The notes beneath the pieces were generated by a model. It saw only the letters and a program-made list of their open reading frames with translations. It did no database searches and was not told where the DNA came from. Shown piece by piece: positions 60,556 to 64,000 of a DNA stretch of 64,000 bases (position 1 is the stretch's first letter; each line of letters starts with the position of its first letter). The position numbers and the translations under genes are program-made. This DNA comes from Tetragonia tetragonoides (taxonomy: Eukaryota > Streptophyta > Magnoliopsida > Caryophyllales > Aizoaceae): the NCBI GenBank assembly GCA_038025085.1, contig CM076144.1, positions 41,327,001 through 41,391,000 of the forward strand. Direction: 5' to 3'.

Positions 60556-63500
60556 TACAGAGAGAGCAACCCAAAAAATCCTCTTGCTTTTATTTGTTGG
60601 GTCGAGTTTTTTTGTTGTTCAATCGTCTTTTTTTAACGTTAATCGAGTGGCACTGGAATTGCTATTTAGAGTTTGAGATTATCAGTTTATGACTTTGAGC
60701 TGAAAATTGAGATCGAAATTCTGGAATTCATTTTAATCAAGGGCTATGATGTGGTGGTCGGATTTTGTGGTAGTTCAGATTGGTGGAGAGATCGAGAAGG
60801 TGGGTTGATGGTTTGTGACTTTGTGGTGGGTGGTCGGGTTTCTAGGCTGAATAGAGGCGGCGGTTTCGTGTGGGTTGGTGAGAGAGCGGGATGGGTGTGG
60901 TGAGAGACAGTGGTGGTGGGTGGCGTGATGGTGTTCCAAGGAATTTCCATGGCTGAAGTTTTTGCAGAGGGGAGAGAGAATTACTTGGATGGGTGTTTTT
61001 TCTTTTTCTTTTCAATACATGAGGTAAGGGTTATTTGGGCAATTGTAATTTTTTCTTTTTAAAGAACACCCAACGGTGACGGAGTTATAACGCCGTCATA
61101 TTGGGTGCATTTATAGCACACTAGTCGCAATTTGGGATTATTGGTTAGTATATTACGAGATGGAATTATTTACGGCACATGGGTGAAACTTGGGATTATT
61201 CATAGCAAATTTTCCTTGTAAATTTGCTGTTCCTGGGGCAATTGGTTATTTAGCCAGCTGAGAGTAGGAGTCTCAATGCTACGTAATTGCTGCATCCATA
61301 TATTTTTTTCCCTTTTTGTTTTTCTCCTCCTTTGCTTACTTATCTCCGGTAATCTTTTCTTTTAGTATTTCCAGCTAGCACTATTCACCATTTTCAGGCC
61401 CACTATGTTGGGGGAGGGAGTGGTAAGGAGGCTAGTTTGTTGTGGTGCGTATGCTTTTGTTTTTTCCGTCATATGGGGCATCTGGTTTGAGCGGAACACT
61501 CGAATCTGTCTGAGGTATCCAAGCAACCTGACTTTATGTGAGACGAAGTTGTTTATTTGTCTTCTTTATGGGTCAAAGTAGCTGGGGCTTCGAACGGGTC
61601 CCCTCACTTGCGTTTGACGTCATTGGGGTGATCTGTAATTCATGGGTTTATTTTTTGAGGATTCCTCCTAGGCTGTAATCATTTCGTCATTACTACAATT
61701 TTTTGTCTATAAAAGTAGTCTTTTATCCTTATCAACTGCATATCTCCATCTGCAAACTTATGGCTGATTGTCTAATTTCACAAGGCCGGGCCTGGGAGTG
61801 TTCCTTTTTCTCAATGGATTTGTTGTGTTATGCTATAACGCACTGCATGACTGTGTGCTGAGGGTTATGTTTTGTTTAAAAGCTGATACAAGAAGTTGGA
61901 GGAGCCTTTTTTTTTTTTTTTTTGGAAATTGTTAGCTTTCTCATTTCAATTTTCCAAAGGTGCCAATGTGGCTCCTCATGGGCAAGGATTAGTACAAGCT
62001 ACAGTGTATAGCCTGCAACTAATCGAGCAAAACACAATATAAAGTACAAACAGCATGGAAATCACCTAGATACACACACAAAAATCACAGGAAATCCCAA
62101 GTCTAAATCAGATAGGGCATAGCCACATCGTCACCCAGCACATTGTCAGCACACACAGTGTACTGAATATTCCTCAGCAGCATCTCAGGGGTCTTTTTTT
62201 GAGTTGTAAAAATCCCGCTATATCTCTCCAACGAAATAGCATAAACAGTACTTAGAAGTTAATAATTAGGGAGGAGCCTTTTCTGTATAGTCATGATTAT
62301 GGAAGTTAATTCTTGGACTATTATGCTGCTTTATTTATTTATTGATACAACCATATGCCGAGAATACTAAATGTCTATCTATTTATAGCTGCTGTTATGT
62401 GGTTTAGCCCACAATAGTTGGTGTTAATTTCTAATAAGAATTTAAGTGAGTTGTTAGTATGTTTCTGACTTTATAGGTATGATTTGTGCTTGTGTAAATC
62501 TTATTTATAACTGCTGTTTTTAAGGTATAGAATGAGTATTTTCTATGTAAAAGATAGGTCTAATGGGTGCTATTATTTACTCTATGTGTTCCCCTGTTAT
62601 GTGTGCCTGACATATCAAATGCATATTTCCAGGATAACACTTACAATTTTTACGAAAGAGCCTCTCAAATATTTGATGTGCAGTCCAGCCTGGTAGGCTA
62701 CTTTTTGGCAGAAGTGTCATTATTCATGGGTTTAGTTTTCTCAACATTTTTCTAACTATGTTAGTTTGGAATAGCTTTGTATATGGGACTTCTCTGGCCA
62801 GATGACTGAGTTCTTTGAAGGTAACAGTGCAATGATTCCAAATGGCTGTCTGGGCGAAGCTGATGAAGAGGTAAGTTCTTGCTAAAGTTATTTGTCTCTG
62901 TTGAGATATCTTTTAGAATTTCATAATAAAGTAAATTATATAGATAATGGAAAAAGAGAAGAAACGGAATGAAGAAGTTTCTAGTGCATGCATGTTCTCG
63001 TAACCAAGTGATAGCAAGAATAGTGTGGCATGTATTAATGGAAGAACTTGGTAGAATTATTGAGAAGCTAAAAGACTCACATGAAGTGATGATTAATGAA
63101 AAGTCACGGAGAATTCTGGAATTACATTACCCGTGCATGGTAAAATGTGGCCTTGGAGTATAATAGGTTGTTATGTTAGTCGAATTGTCTAGAGCTTGTG
63201 AGAAATGTGTAACTCCTCTATATATGGAGGTGTTGGTATTGTGTTGGAGCATCCCATCCCACTTCAAATCAATGTGTGAGTAGTGTGAGAGGCTACTCCT
63301 TGTAGCTCTTGAGTTGAGTAGGTCTTGGGCTTGTAGGGTATTCCAAACACGGAGTGAGATCTGTCGAGTTGAGTGCTATTTTAATTAGGGGGAAGCGTGA
63401 TGCACTAACTAGATGTGCGTGTCGCAAACCATTCCTTGTAACCTTTGCGTGGAAGGGTTTTTGGGTTTCTATGGTGGTTTAGACTGTGGGGAGGGTTTGC

Positions 63501-64000
63501 CAGTTGTTGTTGAGGCAGTGGAAGTTGCCCTATGAGAAAAGTATTGGACACAGTCAGAGGGAGAACCACGCTAAAAAAATTATGTGTTCTATTTTCTATT
63601 TTATGTTGTGTTTAATCACTCCACGTACGCTGCGCAAATTTTCCCATAAGTCTCTTACCTTTAATGACAATTTGGCATGTTCCTATTTCTCAACTCTCAG
63701 TGTTTCTAAGTAAAGTTCATCCTCTGTTGTTTGTGGGTCTTCAAGATGCAATTCCGGTAACTTTTAATCTATAAGCATGTGTGCGCAACTACTCGCTCAA
63801 TATAGTTGACATTGGTAGGATTTTCTAAAAGGCGACTTTGTTAAGTGTTGACATTAAGTATACATGTATTTGCATATGTTGGATCAGTGTAGTTGACAAT
63901 AGTGACAGTATATCTGTCTCACTATGTTATTCATAGTTCAAATATCAAGTAACTGTGCATGTGAAATGCTTTTGCATTACTCTTCATATCGAGCAATATA
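53929..64000 (+). CDS. UBP8-like ubiquitin-specific protease, 5' part, runs off the window
   Basis: Exon 1 53929-54092 (MDDLWNSNSNETDTF... ending LFFVPFR), exon 2 54225-54455 (WFMEASEGIKGNGVLYTASS ... ALITESMWFTALKW), later exons 58060-58148 (EDNKQDVFPIQIRLSMSQQT), 62633-62692 (DNTYNFYERASQIFDVQSSL), 62802-62870 (MTEFFEGNSAMIPNG...) and probably 62944-62999. Phases agree except around a doubtful small exon at 57797-57839 and a possible 16-nt exon ending near 57984. The order VPFRW, GVLYTA, ALITESMW..ALKW, then VFPIQIRLS is the DUSP and ubiquitin-like N-terminal part of plant UBP5/8/9/10/11 deubiquitinases; I judge it nearest UBP8. The catalytic Cys and His boxes lie beyond the right edge. An acidic run DDDDDF near residue 21 is typical. 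ATG 53929 is preferred over the in-frame 53752 because only the downstream part resembles the family. Confidence 0.8.
54538..54812. mobile_element. MITE, GGGCT..TTTACTT family, copy 1
   Basis: The left end GGGCTCCTTTACTTTCAAGG and the right end, inverted GGGCTTGTTTACTTACTAG, flank 275 bp, with perfect TTA duplications (54535-54537 and 54813-54815). Both arms continue with GCAATGCAATG-type words. It lies in intron 2 of the UBP gene. Confidence 0.82.
55046..55830 (-). mobile_element. LTR remnant, related to the solo LTR at 4905
   Basis: It starts TGTTAGGAAATTAGG and has AGATTTAACGGGAAATACTC in the place where the 4905 LTR has its GTGGAAAACCTCTC motif, plus the same alternation of A-rich and CT-rich blocks. 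I could not find a right end with a matching duplication, so the limits are approximate. Confidence 0.4.
56038..56320. mobile_element. MITE, GGGCT..TTTACTT family, copy 2
   Basis: The left end GGGCAAGTATACTTTGGAGT and the right end, inverted GGCCTTATTTACTTGAGAG, are similar to copy 1 at 54538 (same family, more diverged). The flanks are CTA and TTA. It is in the same UBP intron. Confidence 0.65.
56745..56865 (-). mobile_element. SINE (family A), minus-strand partial copy
   Basis: Its reverse complement has a B box-like CAGGTTCGAGTCCCCTAAGA and GGGCCCTTGGGATTAGTCAA, then TGGACACCATGTTATCT, matching the family A copies at 14612 and 18598. Confidence 0.72.
57335..57480. repeat. Dispersed GTGTC-rich repeat, second copy
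   Basis: CCGTGTCCCCCGTATCCCTG and GTGTCGTATCTGACACGTGT resemble the segment at 5805-6005. Type unknown. Confidence 0.35.
58364..59552. mobile_element. hAT-type non-autonomous element, 1.2 kb
   Basis: It begins CCAGTGGGGGACC and ends as the inverse of AGGGGCGGACCCACG. The 8-bp duplications are GGATGCTG (58356-58363) and GGATGTTG (59553-59560). No transposase frame is recognised inside. It lies in a UBP intron. Confidence 0.75.
60104..61215. mobile_element. Non-autonomous MULE, 1.1 kb
   Basis: Inverted repeats of about 100-150 bp: left GGAAAATTTGCTCTGAATAA, GTGCCGTAAATAATCC and ACTAACCAATAATCCCAA; the right is the inverse. The 9-bp duplications are TAGTAAATT (60095-60103) and TTGTAAATT (61216-61224). 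The interior has a (CT)n tract (60368-60436), a direct repeat of about 65 bp (with CCTCTTGCTTTTATTTGTTG at about 60453 and 60580) and a GGTGG-rich part that may be captured host DNA. It lies in a UBP intron. Confidence 0.85.
61907..62269 (-). mobile_element. 5'-truncated LINE 3' end
   Basis: On minus it reads KTPEMLLRNIQYTVCADNVL then DDVAMPYLI stop, the end of a plant LINE ORF2. The A-tail is on the + strand as a T-run just after 61906. Both sides carry GGAGGAGCC (61898-61906 and 62270-62278), the target duplication. It is in a UBP intron. Confidence 0.78.
63000..64000. other. UBP gene intron, possible LTR-like remnant
   Basis: From about 63170 to 63600 there is a TATA-like CTCTATATATGGAGG followed by a GT-rich stretch that looks like the R/U5 part of an LTR. 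No ends or duplications were found. No further UBP exon was recognised to the window edge. Confidence 0.35.

Overview
The window is nuclear DNA from a flowering plant, most likely a eudicot. Genes carry GT-AG introns, the background is AT-rich, and every plant transposon class is present: LTR elements and TRIMs, an L1-type LINE with RNase H, tRNA-derived SINEs, Mutator-like (MULE), hAT, Harbinger and Stowaway elements, and long (AAT)n tracts. I cannot name the species. Four host genes are supported: a four-exon ML (MD-2-related lipid-recognition) protein gene on + (3468-19063); an intronless glutaredoxin-like protein with a C-terminal CxxC zinc domain on + (20351-21295); a four-exon NT-C2 (EEIG1/EHBP1 N-terminal) protein on - (27700-32382); and the 5' half of a UBP8-like ubiquitin-specific protease on + (from 53929, running off the right edge). 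From memory, the first three resemble neighbours around Arabidopsis At3g11760-At3g11780, so that block may be conserved.

Layout. 1-3.4 kb: a small TRIM retrotransposon, a degenerate minisatellite and a Harbinger-type element with (AAT)n. 3.5-19 kb: the ML gene, bloated by insertions. Intron 1 (about 9.8 kb) holds a Stowaway-like element, a solo LTR and a complete but decayed 6-kb LINE with a 17-bp target duplication. Intron 3 holds a 2.2-kb Pack-MULE that fuses a Copia gag start to a DUF506 gene fragment. ML exon 3 has a frameshift, so this copy may be damaged. 20-32 kb: the glutaredoxin-like gene, a MITE-rich intergenic stretch with nested hAT elements, and the NT-C2 gene. 33-43 kb: SINEs, hAT and MULE non-autonomous elements, a retrotransposon insertion with three LTRs sharing two 197-bp internal regions, and a SINE next to a 5'-truncated LINE.

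43.6-50.1 kb is the most striking region: an apparently intact 6.5-kb Mutator-like element. It has terminal inverted repeats, two convergent spliced genes, and two mirrored arrays of seven copies of a 20-bp palindrome. The + gene encodes a plant mobile domain (PMD) protein. The - gene splices, with exact phase agreement, into one product joining a Mutator transposase (DDE plus SWIM-like Cys cluster) to an OTU cysteine protease. Each gene starts with a tiny ATG exon near the TIR, and its first intron contains the palindromic array and an (ATT/AAT)n tract. The pairing of transposase-OTU with PMD in one intact mobile unit is the best candidate for a little-described system here.

50.1-64 kb: a second, nested copy of the 34.7-kb MULE family, SINE remnants, then the UBP8-like gene, whose introns carry two related MITEs, an LTR remnant, a hAT element, a 1.1-kb MULE and a LINE 3' end.
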